DNA of 12,632 nt from an uncultured Flavobacteriales bacterium (lineage in GTDB: Bacteria; Bacteroidota; Bacteroidia; Palsa-965): contig CAMLEF010000100.1 in assembly GCA_946478675.1 (NCBI GenBank), positions 1 through 12,632 of the forward strand. Direction: 5' to 3'. Both the position numbers and the translations under genes were made by a program. Shown piece by piece: positions 1-7,078 of the stretch. Under the pieces are notes generated by a model that searched no databases, was not told the origin of the DNA, and saw only the letters and a list, made by a program, of their open reading frames with translations. Numbering within the stretch: position 1 is the first letter of the stretch; every line of letters starts with the position of its first letter.

Positions 1-416
1 TTATTTCGATGGGAACGAACGAAGGTTTTTATCCCGGCTTCAAAAGCGAAACGATGTACAATAACATCGACACGCTCGTGAGCAACATCAAACAGGTGCT
101 GCCGGGTTCTTCGTTCCTGCTGACCACGCCGGGTGATTCGTACCGTCGCACACGCAACGGGCGCGTGAAGAATCCGGACATCAAAGAAGCGCGCAATACG
201 GTGGTGCGTTATTGCACCGATCACCAGGTCGCGTATTGGGATTTGTATAATGTGATGGGCGGTTACGGCTCGATGGGAAAATGGTTCGTGGCGGGGCTTG
301 CGGCGAAGGACAGGGTCCATTTTTCGAAGCCGGGTTACCAGCTGCAGGGACAATTGCTTTACCAGGCAATGATGGGCAGCTATGAAAAATACGTGATCAC
401 GACGTACGGAAAATAA
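1..416 (+). CDS. SGNH/GDSL-type hydrolase or acetyl-esterase, C-terminal part (5' end outside window)
   Basis: The reading frame is open to the window edge (codons for Ile-Ser precede the first ATG at 9), so this is the C-terminal part of a longer protein. Two SGNH-family blocks are visible. GTNE just after Ile-Ser (positions 12-23) resembles block III, with Glu where GxND has Asp. D-R-V-H (309-320) followed by FSKPGY matches the family's C-terminal catalytic Asp-x-x-His. The N-terminal catalytic Ser block would lie upstream of the window. SGNH enzymes hydrolyse or transfer acyl groups on carbohydrates. The MBOAT gene starts 5 bp after this stop, which suggests an operon in which the membrane protein moves acetyl groups across the membrane and the SGNH partner transfers them to, or removes them from, a periplasmic polymer, as in AlgI/AlgJ/AlgX-like systems. 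The polymer cannot be told from the sequence. Confidence 0.8.
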   Translation, partial: ISMGTNEGFYPGFKSETMYNNIDTLVSNIKQVLPGSSFLLTTPGDSYRRTRNGRVKNPDIKEARNTVVRYCTDHQVAYWDLYNVMGGYGSMGKWFVAGLAAKDRVHFSKPGYQLQGQLLYQAMMGSYEKYVITTYGK

Positions 417-421
417 CCCCT

Positions 422-2194
422 ATGAACTCCCTCCACGAGGCGCTTCAGCATTTCGGAAATTTTTTGCTCAGCTGGAATGCATGGCCGGTTTACCTGCTGG
501 CGACGGCTGCGCTCATCTGGTTCACAGTGAAAGATCCGGCCGATCGTTTCCGCGCGCTGGGATTGTCAATTACGACGGTTGCGCTGCTGTTCGGGCTCTC
601 GTGGATCGGTACACGGTTTTTCCATCTCGATCCGGATAAGCTGAGCGCGCAGTTCCGTTACGATCCGGACAACAGGTTGTTGTTCAACAGCTCGTTCTTC
701 CTGTATTTTTTCACGTTCCTGCTGCTGTTCTTCCTGATCATTCACCGGCACAAGCTCACGCGTGTCGTTGTGTTTTCCGTTTTTTCGCTGTTCTTCTTTT
801 ACAAAGCCTGCGGCTGGTACGTCGTCTTCATTCTCATTGCGGCCGTCGTCGATTTTTTTCTTTCGAACGGCATTTACAAAGTGCCGAAGAAGTCGACGAA
901 AACGCTGCTGCTCGTCATCAGCATGGTGCTGAACCTCGGGCTGCTGGCGTATTTTAAATACACGAACTTTTTCATCGGGATGGTGAACGACTGGATGAAT
1001 GGCCACATCGAGCCGCTCGCGCTGGTGCTGCCGGTCGGGATCTCGTTCTACACGTTTGAAAATCTCAGCTACACGCTCGACGTTTACCGCGGCCACTTCA
1101 AGCCGGTGACGAGCTTCTTCGATTACCTGTTCTTCCTCTCGTTCTTCCCGAAGCTGATGATGGGCCCGATCGTGCGCGCTTCCGATTTCATTCCGCAGAT
1201 CCGACAGGATACGCATGTTTCGCAGGAAGACGTGGGCGCAGGGCTTTATCTCATTCTCAGCGGACTGTTCCGCAAAGTCGTCATCTCGGATTTCATCTGG
1301 TTGAATTTCGGTCAATACATTTTCGACGATCCGACGAAGCACAGCGGGGTGGAATGCCTGTTCGGCGTGTATTGTTATGCGCTGGTGATCTACTGCGATT
1401 TCTCCGGTTATTCCGACATGGCGATCGGGATGGCGCGGTGGATGGGCTTTAAAATCCCGGCCAACTTCGATTCGCCGTATCAATCGTCCAACATCACGGA
1501 ATTCTGGCGGCGCTGGCACATTTCGCTCTCGTCATGGCTGCGCGATTACCTCTACATTTCCCTCGGCGGCAATCGTCGCGGATCGATCGGCACGTGGATC
1601 GTCTCTTCAATTTTCATTCTCGGGGCGGCCGGCGCTTCGGTGAATGCGTATTTCGTGCACGGCAACTTCTGGCCGCTGGCAGGACTGGCAACCGTGCTCG
1701 CTTTCATTTTCCTCCCCGCGCTTTTCGAGCGAAAGCAGCAAACGGTAACAACGAGCCTCAACCAGATGAACACGATGCTGCTCGGCGGACTGTGGCACGG
1801 CGCTTCGTGGAATTACCTGTTCTGGGGATTCCTGCACGGCCTCGCGCTGTCATTCGACAAGATCCGCATGAAGTTCATGCCGAACAGCCGTAAGACCGCC
1901 ATTAAAATCCTCGGTGCATTGCTGACGTTCCATTTCGTCTGCTTCTGCTGGATCTATTTCAAATGCGAAACCTTCGAACAGGCGGGACAGCTCCTGCAGC
2001 AGGTCTTCACGAATTTTGCGCCCGAAACGTTCCTGCCGATGCTGAATGGCTATTTCCCCGTCGAATTGCGCACCATGCATTTCCTCGGCAGAGCCCCCAT
2101 GTACGCCAAAATCTTAGTCATGATCAGCGTCATCTGGATCGTCATTCAAGCCAAACAAGCCGAGCAAATGCTCCCGATCTACCTGCAATTCTAA
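422..2194 (+). CDS. MBOAT family O-acyltransferase (AlgI/DltB-like)
   Basis: This 590-aa polytopic membrane protein has hydrophobic segments from about residue 20 to 575. The MBOAT signature FWRRWHISLS places a conserved His at 366. It is followed by SWLRDYLYISLGGNRRG (371-387), and the near-invariant catalytic His is 459 in GGLWHGASWN. Family members take acyl (usually acetyl) groups from a cytoplasmic donor and pass them to extracytoplasmic polysaccharide or other acceptors with an SGNH partner. Such a partner lies directly upstream (stop 416, start 422), so the two are probably co-transcribed. Compared with AlgI as I know it, the stretch between GGNRRG and the MNTMLLGGLWHG block (about 388-448) is enlarged by roughly 50 residues carrying two extra hydrophobic segments; I believe this is shared by other Bacteroidota homologues. 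The O-acetyltransferase class is firm; the acceptor is unknown. Confidence 0.93.
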   Translation: MNSLHEALQHFGNFLLSWNAWPVYLLATAALIWFTVKDPADRFRALGLSITTVALLFGLSWIGTRFFHLDPDKLSAQFRYDPDNRLLFNSSFFLYFFTFLLLFFLIIHRHKLTRVVVFSVFSLFFFYKACGWYVVFILIAAVVDFFLSNGIYKVPKKSTKTLLLVISMVLNLGLLAYFKYTNFFIGMVNDWMNGHIEPLALVLPVGISFYTFENLSYTLDVYRGHFKPVTSFFDYLFFLSFFPKLMMGPIVRASDFIPQIRQDTHVSQEDVGAGLYLILSGLFRKVVISDFIWLNFGQYIFDDPTKHSGVECLFGVYCYALVIYCDFSGYSDMAIGMARWMGFKIPANFDSPYQSSNITEFWRRWHISLSSWLRDYLYISLGGNRRGSIGTWIVSSIFILGAAGASVNAYFVHGNFWPLAGLATVLAFIFLPALFERKQQTVTTSLNQMNTMLLGGLWHGASWNYLFWGFLHGLALSFDKIRMKFMPNSRKTAIKILGALLTFHFVCFCWIYFKCETFEQAGQLLQQVFTNFAPETFLPMLNGYFPVELRTMHFLGRAPMYAKILVMISVIWIVIQAKQAEQMLPIYLQF

Positions 2195-2245
2195 CCTAAA
2201 GTGAACCCCTTAAGTACCCTTAAGTGTCTTAAGTGGTCACTAACA
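2195..2245. repeat. Tandem TTAAG-containing 10-bp repeats downstream of the MBOAT gene
   Basis: Directly after the MBOAT stop codon are CCCTTAAGTA (2207-2216), CCCTTAAGTG (2217-2226) and TCTTAAGTGG (2227-2236), preceded by a degenerate unit CCTAAAGTG (2195-2203). Each TTAAG core sits in the palindrome CTTAAG, so neighbouring units can pair as 6-bp stems with 3-4 nt loops. AGTGGTCACT (2232-2241) is a further small inverted repeat. There is no T-run, so it is not a classical intrinsic terminator, though it might end or stabilise the upstream transcript. The rest of the gap to 2325 shows nothing I can name. Confidence 0.6.
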
Positions 2246-2325
2246 ATTTCCCCCGCAGCATTCCAACGCTTACCTTTACCACCGCCCCTCATCAACTTTT
2301 CCAAAAAATCCCGTTAACAAAAGAA

Positions 2326-2356
2326 TTTGGGAATTAATTGAAATCCCTTACATTTG
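2326..2356 (+). promoter_or_regulatory. Bacteroidota-type promoter of rpmB
   Basis: TTTG (2326-2329) and TACATTTG (2349-2356) match the -33 and -7 consensus TTTG/TAnnTTTG, with a 19-nt spacer, the spacing known for the Bacteroidota primary sigma factor. Transcription would start near 2362, giving a leader of about 20 nt. Confidence 0.85.
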
Positions 2357-2381
2357 CAGTCCTTTTTCAAAACAACGAGTC

Positions 2382-2618
2382 ATGTCAAAAGTCTGCCAGA
2401 TCACCGGAAAACGCACGATTGTAGGTAACAGCGTATCGCACTCCAACCACAAAACGAAGCGTACGTTCCAGCCCAACCTGCAAACCAAGCGCTTCTTCAA
2501 CGAAGAAGACAAGAAGTTTGTAACCCTCCGCGTGTCTGCTTCGGGCATCCGCACCATCAACAAGATCGGTCTTGCTGAAGCTCTCAAACGCGCACGCGCG
2601 AAAGGTTTCATCAAGTAA
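2382..2618 (+). CDS. rpmB: 50S ribosomal protein L28
   Basis: This 78-aa protein is recognisable as bL28 throughout. The start MSKVCQITGKRTIVGNSVSHS and the downstream KTKRTFQPNLQTKRFF carry the family's basic rRNA-binding face, and the end (VSASGIRTINKIGLAEALKRA) is typical. Length is normal for bL28, a component of the large subunit. It has a single Cys (C5), so it is the form without a zinc-binding cysteine set. The ATG at 2382 is well placed about 25 nt after a near-perfect promoter; there is no obvious Shine-Dalgarno, which is usual in this phylum. In many Bacteroidota rpmG follows immediately, but here a peptidase gene lies between. ACCGG/CCGGT inverted repeats just after the stop (2619-2644) could form a weak 3' stem. 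Confidence 0.97.
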   Translation: MSKVCQITGKRTIVGNSVSHSNHKTKRTFQPNLQTKRFFNEEDKKFVTLRVSASGIRTINKIGLAEALKRARAKGFIK

Positions 2619-2726
2619 ACCGGCTGTCCGGTAATTCTGCCGGTCACAAGCCTATACTGCATTTGAAAACGTTGTCTGCACCCGCGGATGACGTTTTCGT
2701 ATTTTTAGCCGGTCAACCTGTTTGTT

Positions 2727-4139
2727 ATGGCATTTCCTTCCCGGTCGCTGAAACTGCTGGCGGCAATCCTGCTCGCGGCATTCGTTCTTTCTTTCACCTC
2801 CAAAGCGCCTTACGATTACGATACCGACCTGCTGCCGGTGAAATTCCACCAGGATCGCCGGGAGGCGCTTCGCGCGTTGCTGCCCGACAGTTCCGTCGCC
2901 GTTTTTTTCGCCAGCCCCGAACGGAAATACGCGAACGACGTGCTCTATCCGTATCATCCCGATCCGAATTTCTATTACCTGACCGGCCTGCGCGAGCCGA
3001 ATGCCATGCTGCTCGTCTTCAAGGAAAAGCAGCAGATTGATACGCTCTTTACCGATGAGCTGCTCTTTACGCAGGATCGCAACCCGAAAGAAGAAGCCTG
3101 GACCGGTCGCCGCCTCGGGCCTGCCGGAGCGAAAGAAAAGCTGCAGATCGCCTCCGTCCTTTCCGGGAAAGCGTTCATGAACATGAATATCCGCTGGTCG
3201 AAATTCCGGAAAGTCCTGTTTTTCCCCATCGACGAGCAAACCGCCGACGATCCCGACGATCCGGCCGACCTTTCCGATCTCGTCCGGCGTTTCCAGTCGC
3301 AGGCCGCAAAGGGCGCCAATGCCAATACGCAGGACCTGGCCACGTTCATGTGCATGCTTCGCCAGACGAAGGAGCCGGCGGAGATGGTGCTCCTGCGCAA
3401 AGCCATCGACATCAGCAATGAGTCGCACATTGAGCTCATGCGTGCGATGGAGCCGGATATGACGGAATACCAGGCGCAGTCGATTGTCGAATTCGAATTC
3501 CGCAGGCGCGGGGCGGAGGCGGTGGGCTATCCCAGCATTTGCGGCGCGGGCGAAAACACCTGCGTGCTGCATTACGTCACGAACCGCAAGCCGATGGAAA
3601 GCAACAACCTGATCGTTGTGGACGCCGGGGCGGAATACCACGGCTACACCGCCGATATCACACGTACGCTGCCCGCGAGCGGGAAATTCACGCCCGAGCA
3701 GAAAGCGATCTACGACATCGTCCTGGAAGCGCAGGAGGCCGGCATCAAAGAGTGCAAATGGGGCAATGAATTCCGTGCGCCGCACAAAGCTGCCGTCAAA
3801 GTCATCAAGAAGCGGCTGATGGAGCTGGGCATTATCCAGAAGGAAGAAGATTACGTGAAATACTTCTTCCACGGCACCTCACATTACCTCGGTCTCGATG
3901 TGCACGACGCGGGACTGTACGGCAAACTGGAGCCCGGCAATGTCATCACGGTGGAGCCCGGCATTTACATCCCGGAAGGTTCGCCCTGCGATCCGAAATA
4001 CTGGAACATCGGCGTGCGGATCGAAGACGACGTGCTGATCACGGATGGTACGCCGGAGGTTTTGTCCGGAAAAATCCCGAAAACCACCGTGGATATCGAG
4101 AAAACGATGGCAGAAAAGAGCTATTTGAACGGAAAATAG
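2727..4139 (+). CDS. Xaa-Pro aminopeptidase (M24B family), probably exported
   Basis: This 470-aa metallopeptidase has the two-domain aminopeptidase P layout. Residues 1-25 are a basic stretch plus a hydrophobic segment (LLAAILLAAFVL), read as a signal peptide or membrane anchor. The creatinase-like AMP_N domain spans about 40-180, and the M24 pita-bread domain about 215-450. All five dinuclear-metal ligands are visible: D299 and D310 (11 apart, as in E. coli PepP), H386 in HGTSHYLGLDVHD, E410 in TVEPGIY and E433 in VRIEDD. The accessory histidines H382 and H393 are also present. The enzyme removes N-terminal residues preceding proline. It lies between rpmB and rpmG, a position not expected in the ancestral ribosomal cluster. 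Its promoter is unclear: TATTTTTA at 2700-2707 resembles a -7 element, but no -33 sits at the right distance. Chosen start: ATG at 2727, which leaves the signal sequence intact. The M24B call is firm; location is inferred. Confidence 0.94.
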   Translation: MAFPSRSLKLLAAILLAAFVLSFTSKAPYDYDTDLLPVKFHQDRREALRALLPDSSVAVFFASPERKYANDVLYPYHPDPNFYYLTGLREPNAMLLVFKEKQQIDTLFTDELLFTQDRNPKEEAWTGRRLGPAGAKEKLQIASVLSGKAFMNMNIRWSKFRKVLFFPIDEQTADDPDDPADLSDLVRRFQSQAAKGANANTQDLATFMCMLRQTKEPAEMVLLRKAIDISNESHIELMRAMEPDMTEYQAQSIVEFEFRRRGAEAVGYPSICGAGENTCVLHYVTNRKPMESNNLIVVDAGAEYHGYTADITRTLPASGKFTPEQKAIYDIVLEAQEAGIKECKWGNEFRAPHKAAVKVIKKRLMELGIIQKEEDYVKYFFHGTSHYLGLDVHDAGLYGKLEPGNVITVEPGIYIPEGSPCDPKYWNIGVRIEDDVLITDGTPEVLSGKIPKTTVDIEKTMAEKSYLNGK

Positions 4140-4220
4140 CCTGAACACTGGCGCATGTAATCAGAAAAGGAAGTCAGGGATATAATTTATGTTCTGCAAA
4201 TCAGTTAGTTACTATAAAAT

Positions 4221-4244
4221 CGGCAATTGGCAATCGGCAATGCC
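4221..4244. repeat. 7-bp tandem repeat (YGGCAAT)n in the rpmG upstream region
   Basis: Three contiguous heptamers, CGGCAAT, TGGCAAT and CGGCAAT (4221-4241), are followed by GCC. A related heptamer array occurs at 5769-5820. They lie in the otherwise featureless 4140-4250 gap, just upstream of the rpmG promoter. Similar short intergenic heptad arrays are, as I recall, common in Bacteroidota genomes; their role is unknown. Confidence 0.65.
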
Positions 4245-4253
4245 CTGCAATAC

Positions 4254-4284
4254 TTGGGACTTCCGTATTCATTAGTTACCTTTG
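4254..4284 (+). promoter_or_regulatory. Bacteroidota-type promoter of rpmG
   Basis: TTG (4254-4256) and TACCTTTG (4277-4284) are separated by 20 nt and fit the -33/-7 consensus. A possible TTG start at 4282 lies inside the -7 element and cannot be the true start, which fixes the rpmG start at the ATG at 4306. Confidence 0.82.
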
Positions 4285-4305
4285 CCCTCCCAAAAGCTAA
4301 ATACA

Positions 4306-4488
4306 ATGGCCAAGAAAGGTAATCGCATCCAGGTAATCATGGAATGCACCGAGCACAAAGAGAGCGGCAAGCCGGGTACTTCTCGTTACATCACGACGAA
4401 GAACAAGAAGAACACGCCCGACCGCCTCGAGATGAAAAAATACAACCCGATCCTCAAGAAGGTAACGGTTCACAAAGAGATCAAGTAA
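4306..4488 (+). CDS. rpmG: 50S ribosomal protein L33
   Basis: This 60-aa protein is bL33 of the Bacteroidota type. It begins [19 protein letters not shown], continues [18 protein letters not shown] and RLEMKKYNP, and ends VTVHKEIK. It has one Cys (C14), so it lacks the four-cysteine zinc ribbon of C+ paralogues. The protein is a peripheral large-subunit component near the E site. An in-frame TTG further upstream (4282) lies inside the promoter and is rejected. It is followed by the DUF4295 gene after 31 bp, with the same translational context, and the two are probably one transcript. A small GACC-TTCG-GGTT hairpin (4491-4502) lies in between. Confidence 0.97.
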   Translation: MAKKGNRIQVIMECTEHKESGKPGTSRYITTKNKKNTPDRLEMKKYNPILKKVTVHKEIK

Positions 4489-4519
4489 TCGACCTTCGGG
4501 TTGCTAAAATCATACAGCC

Positions 4520-4675
4520 ATGGCAAAGAAAGTAGTTGCTACGCTCAAAAGCGGTGACGGAAAACAGTTCACCCGCGTGATCAAGATGGTTAAGTCGAAG
4601 ACCGGCTCTTACGCTTTCCGCGAAGAAGTCGTTCACAACGACCACATCAAGGATTTCCTCGCTGAGAAGAAATAA
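4520..4675 (+). CDS. DUF4295 small protein (Bacteroidota ribosomal-cluster protein)
   Basis: This 51-aa basic protein starts MAKKVVATLKSGDGKQFTRV and ends HIKDFLAEKK, with the central segment KMVKSKTGSYAFREEVV. I recognise it as the DUF4295 family, which in Bacteroidota sits between rpmG and ftsY, as it does here. The family has no established function; its size, many lysines and constant association with ribosomal protein genes suggest a ribosome-associated role, but that is inference. It lies 31 bp after rpmG and ends 24 bp before a terminator-like hairpin, making it the last gene of the rpmG transcript. The ATG at 4520 gives the usual length of about 50 aa. Confidence 0.9.
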   Translation: MAKKVVATLKSGDGKQFTRVIKMVKSKTGSYAFREEVVHNDHIKDFLAEKK

Positions 4676-4699
4676 TTTTTGTCGGTTGATCCGGTAATG

Positions 4700-4733
4700 A
4701 AGCTTCTTTCCCTGAAAGGAGCTTTCGTTGTTT
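4700..4733 (+). terminator. Intrinsic terminator-like hairpin after DUF4295
   Basis: AAGCTTCTTTC (4700-4710) pairs with GAAAGGAGCTT (4714-4724) across a 3-nt loop. This gives 11 bp with one G-U wobble, followed by the T-rich TCGTTGTTT (4725-4733). It separates the rpmG-DUF4295 transcript from ftsY, which has its own -7 element downstream. Confidence 0.7.
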
Positions 4734-4783
4734 AAAAAAGTACGTACGGGAACGTTTGCAAAGTACGTTTCCCGGATGCCTCG

Positions 4784-4791
4784 TAACTTTG
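4784..4791 (+). promoter_or_regulatory. -7 element of the ftsY promoter
   Basis: TAACTTTG matches TAnnTTTG exactly and lies 18 bp before the ftsY ATG. The nearest upstream TTTG (4755-4758) is 25 nt away, longer than the usual 19-21, so the -33 assignment is uncertain. Confidence 0.6.
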
Positions 4792-4809
4792 CAACTTATC
4801 CGCATCATT

Positions 4810-5766
4810 ATGGCGTTTTTCGGTCTGTTCAACAAGGAGAAGAAGGAAAGTCTCGACCAGGGCCTGGCGAAGACCAAGGACAACTTTTTCACGAAGATCG
4901 CCCGTGCTGTCGTCGGGAAATCGACCGTGGATGCGGAAGTGCTCGATAACCTCGAAGAAGTGCTTGTCACTTCAGACGTCGGCGTTGAGACCACGCTCAA
5001 GATTATCCGCCGCATCGAAGCGCGCGTAGCTACCGACAAGTACGTCAACACCACCGAGCTGAACCGCATCCTCCGCGAGGAGATCGCCGCGCTGCTCGCC
5101 GAAAACAATACGTCCGACCTGCTCGACTTCGCCATTCCTGCCGGCAAAAAGCCGTACGTGATCATGGTCGTCGGCGTCAATGGCGTTGGCAAAACCACGA
5201 CCATCGGCAAGCTGGCGAACGCGTTCAAGAAATCCGGCAAGCAGGTGATGCTCGGCGCTGCCGATACGTTCCGCGCTGCTGCCGTCGATCAGCTTACGAT
5301 CTGGTCGCAGCGTGTCGACGTGCCGATCGTTTCGCAGGGCATGGGCGCCGATCCCGCTTCCGTCGCTTTCGATACGCTGAATTCCGCGGTGTCGAAAGGT
5401 GCTGACGTCGTCATCATCGATACGGCCGGCCGACTGCACAACAAGGTGAACCTGATGAACGAGCTCACCAAGATCAAGAAGGTGATGCAGAAAGTCGTTC
5501 CCGACGCGCCGCACGAAGTCCTTCTCGTGCTCGACGGCTCCACCGGGCAGAACGCGATCGAGCAATGCAAGCAGTTCACCGCTGCTACCGACGTTACCGC
5601 GCTCGCCGTCACTAAGCTCGACGGAACCGCGAAAGGCGGAGTCGTCATCGGCATCTCCGACCAGTTCAATATCCCCGTCAAATACATCGGTGTCGGTGAA
5701 AAGATGGACGATCTCCAGGTCTTCAACAAAAACGAGTTCGTCGACTCGCTGTTCAAGCAGAATTGA
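4810..5766 (+). CDS. ftsY: Signal recognition particle receptor FtsY
   Basis: This 318-aa SRP GTPase docks SRP-ribosome complexes at the inner membrane for co-translational insertion. A short N-terminal region (1-30, FFGLFNKEKKES) is followed by the helical N domain (about 30-110) and the NG GTPase domain. G1 is GVNGVGKTTT (122-131), the DTFRAAA block 152-158, G3 DTAGR (204-208) and G4 TKLDGTAKGG (268-277), with the closing GVGEKMDDL at 294-302. It lacks the long acidic A domain of E. coli FtsY, as is usual in this phylum. An 18-residue upstream extension from a TTG at 4756 contains the -7 element and is rejected; MAFFGLF is the start. It lies downstream of rpmG-DUF4295 behind a terminator-like hairpin, so it is probably transcribed separately as well. 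Identification is firm. Confidence 0.97.
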   Translation: MAFFGLFNKEKKESLDQGLAKTKDNFFTKIARAVVGKSTVDAEVLDNLEEVLVTSDVGVETTLKIIRRIEARVATDKYVNTTELNRILREEIAALLAENNTSDLLDFAIPAGKKPYVIMVVGVNGVGKTTTIGKLANAFKKSGKQVMLGAADTFRAAAVDQLTIWSQRVDVPIVSQGMGADPASVAFDTLNSAVSKGADVVIIDTAGRLHNKVNLMNELTKIKKVMQKVVPDAPHEVLLVLDGSTGQNAIEQCKQFTAATDVTALAVTKLDGTAKGGVVIGISDQFNIPVKYIGVGEKMDDLQVFNKNEFVDSLFKQN

Positions 5767-5768
5767 TT

Positions 5769-5820
5769 CAGTCGACAGTTTGCAGTCGATTGTATTAAAA
5801 CTGCCAACTGCGGACTGCAA
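5769..5820. repeat. Inverted heptamer repeat / hairpin after ftsY
   Basis: The left arm (5769-5786) and right arm (5800-5817) are complementary at 15 of 18 positions across a 13-nt loop. Each arm is itself built of 7-bp units: AGTCGAC, AGTTTGC, AGTCGAT on the left and ACTGCCA, ACTGCGG, ACTGCAA on the right. It starts 2 bp after the ftsY stop and could act as a transcript 3' end or a stabilising stem. The unit is related to the 4221-4241 array. The rest of the gap to 5942 holds only weak -7-like strings (TATCTTG at 5885, TACCCTTG at 5897). Confidence 0.7.
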
Positions 5821-5942
5821 CTGTTCCTCCAATCTATTTCGGGGCTTTTCTCGCCTATCGGGTGAATTTCCGGCTGGCTTCCGCTATCTTGCCGGTTACC
5901 CTTGATGCTGCCCGGTAATTGTTTCATTTTATTGCTGAAAAG

Positions 5943-6428
5943 ATGTCCGACCTTGTTACCACCGTTACGCTACGCCCGATGCTCGAAAGCGATCTCGGAC
6001 AATTTTTTCTCGACCAGCAGGATGAAGAAGCGCGTTACCGGGCTGCGTTTACGCCGGAAGATCCCTTCGATCGCGAAGCATACATGAGCAAATGGAAAAA
6101 GCTGCTGCACGATGAGACGGTGCTCAACAAAACCATTCTCGTGGAAAATAAAATCGCCGGCAGCATTGCGAAATACGTCATGTTCGGCGAAGCGCAGATC
6201 ACGTATTGGATCAGCAAGCCGTACTGGAACCGCGGCATCGCTTCCGCAGCGCTGAAAGAATTTTTGTCGCAATACAAACAGCGCCCGATTTTCGGTCGGA
6301 CGGCTTTCGATAATATCGCTTCGCAGCGCGTGCTGGAGAAAAATGATTTCCTGCTGGTAGAACGCGATCGCTATTTTTCCAATGCGCGCAAGCAGGAAAT
6401 CGAAGAACTGATTTTCCGCCTCGACTGA
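5943..6428 (+). CDS. GNAT family N-acetyltransferase
   Basis: This 161-aa protein has the GNAT fold pattern. The strand-helix start is VTLRPMLESDLGQFF (8-22). The acetyl-CoA binding motif A is in YWNRGIASAALKEFL (94-108), where the R-G-I-A turn holds the pyrophosphate. Motif B is AFDNIASQRVLEKNDF (121-136), the typical N-x-x-S-x-x-V-L-E-K pattern. It transfers acetyl from acetyl-CoA to an amine; the substrate is not readable, although the RimJ/RimL-like form would allow a protein N-terminus or a small molecule. An in-frame TTG at 5919 would add 8 residues; the ATG at 5943 is preferred because the conserved domain starts soon after. It sits between ftsY and the DUF488 gene (39 bp to the next start), outside the expected ftsY-rimO neighbourhood. 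Confidence 0.85.
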   Translation: MSDLVTTVTLRPMLESDLGQFFLDQQDEEARYRAAFTPEDPFDREAYMSKWKKLLHDETVLNKTILVENKIAGSIAKYVMFGEAQITYWISKPYWNRGIASAALKEFLSQYKQRPIFGRTAFDNIASQRVLEKNDFLLVERDRYFSNARKQEIEELIFRLD

Positions 6429-6467
6429 CAAACGCGCGCTTCGGAACGGAATTTGCGGTCTTTTTTC

Positions 6468-6998
6468 ATGATGACGAAAGCAAAAACGATCTGGACCATC
6501 GGGCATTCGACGCATCCGTTCGAAGAATTCCTGGCGATGCTGCGTTCGTTTGAAATCGAATTGCTCGTCGATATCCGCAATTTTCCCGGCTCGCGGAAAT
6601 ATCCGCAGTACAACAAAGACACGCTGGAGAAAACGCTGCCGGAGAACGGCGTTCGTTACCTGCACCTGAAAGCGCTCGGCGGTCGTCGCCGTCCGAAAAA
6701 AGATTCCGTCAATACCGCGTGGCGCAGTGAAGCGTTCCGTGGCTACGCGGATTACATGGAGACGGAACTTTTTCATTCGGCCATTGCGGAACTTGAAGAG
6801 GCCGGTCGCCAACAGCGTGTCGCGTACATGTGCTCGGAGGCCGTTTGGTGGCGTTGTCACCGTTCGCTGGTGTCGGATTACCTGAAAGCGAAAGGCTGGG
6901 CGGTGATGCACATCATGGGTGTGGGAAAAGCGGAAGAGCACCCGTTTACTTCGCCGGCGAAAGTGGTGAATGGAGCATTGGATTACAGCGGGGAATAA
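6468..6998 (+). CDS. DUF488 domain-containing protein
   Basis: This 176-aa protein carries DUF488 hallmarks in order: TIGHSTHPFEEF (8-21), ELLVDIRNFPGSR (31-43), the YPQYN loop, GVRYLHLKALGG (61-72) and the cysteine motif MCSEAVWWRCHR (121-132, with C122, C130, H131 and R132). The family is cytoplasmic and lacks an established biochemical activity; the C-x-E...CHR motif looks catalytic or metal-binding, but this is inference. The stated start is the ATG at 6468; the next codon is also ATG (6471) and equally possible. A TTG at 6453 would extend it by 5 residues without added support. It follows the GNAT gene by 39 bp on the same strand, so the two may be co-transcribed. Length is normal for the family. 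Confidence 0.87.
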   Translation: MMTKAKTIWTIGHSTHPFEEFLAMLRSFEIELLVDIRNFPGSRKYPQYNKDTLEKTLPENGVRYLHLKALGGRRRPKKDSVNTAWRSEAFRGYADYMETELFHSAIAELEEAGRQQRVAYMCSEAVWWRCHRSLVSDYLKAKGWAVMHIMGVGKAEEHPFTSPAKVVNGALDYSGE

Positions 6999-7066
6999 TT
7001 AACAAACGTTTACGGCAACATACTTTGATGGGCGCCTTACAATGAAAAATGAGGCTTCTTTCTTCG

Positions 7067-7074
7067 TATTTTTG
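7067..7074 (+). promoter_or_regulatory. -7 element upstream of the 45-aa ORF and rimO
   Basis: TATTTTTG matches TAnnTTTG exactly. The ATG of the 45-aa ORF begins only 5 bp later, so initiation here would give an almost leaderless message. No TTG is seen 19-21 nt upstream. Confidence 0.5.
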
Positions 7075-7078
7075 CAGC

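Noticed and set aside
566..1519. Minus-strand ORF (317 aa) opposite the MBOAT gene
   Set aside because: Charged, low-complexity sequence antisense to a clear membrane enzyme; no promoter or domain.
2652..3872. Long minus-strand ORF (406 aa) opposite the Xaa-Pro aminopeptidase
   Set aside because: It lies antisense to a gene with all five M24 metal ligands; the protein is rich in Arg/His/Phe with no recognisable domain, typical of a codon-bias shadow.
5970..6941. Minus-strand ORF (323 aa) spanning the GNAT and DUF488 genes
   Set aside because: It covers two recognisable plus-strand families and has no recognisable domain itself.
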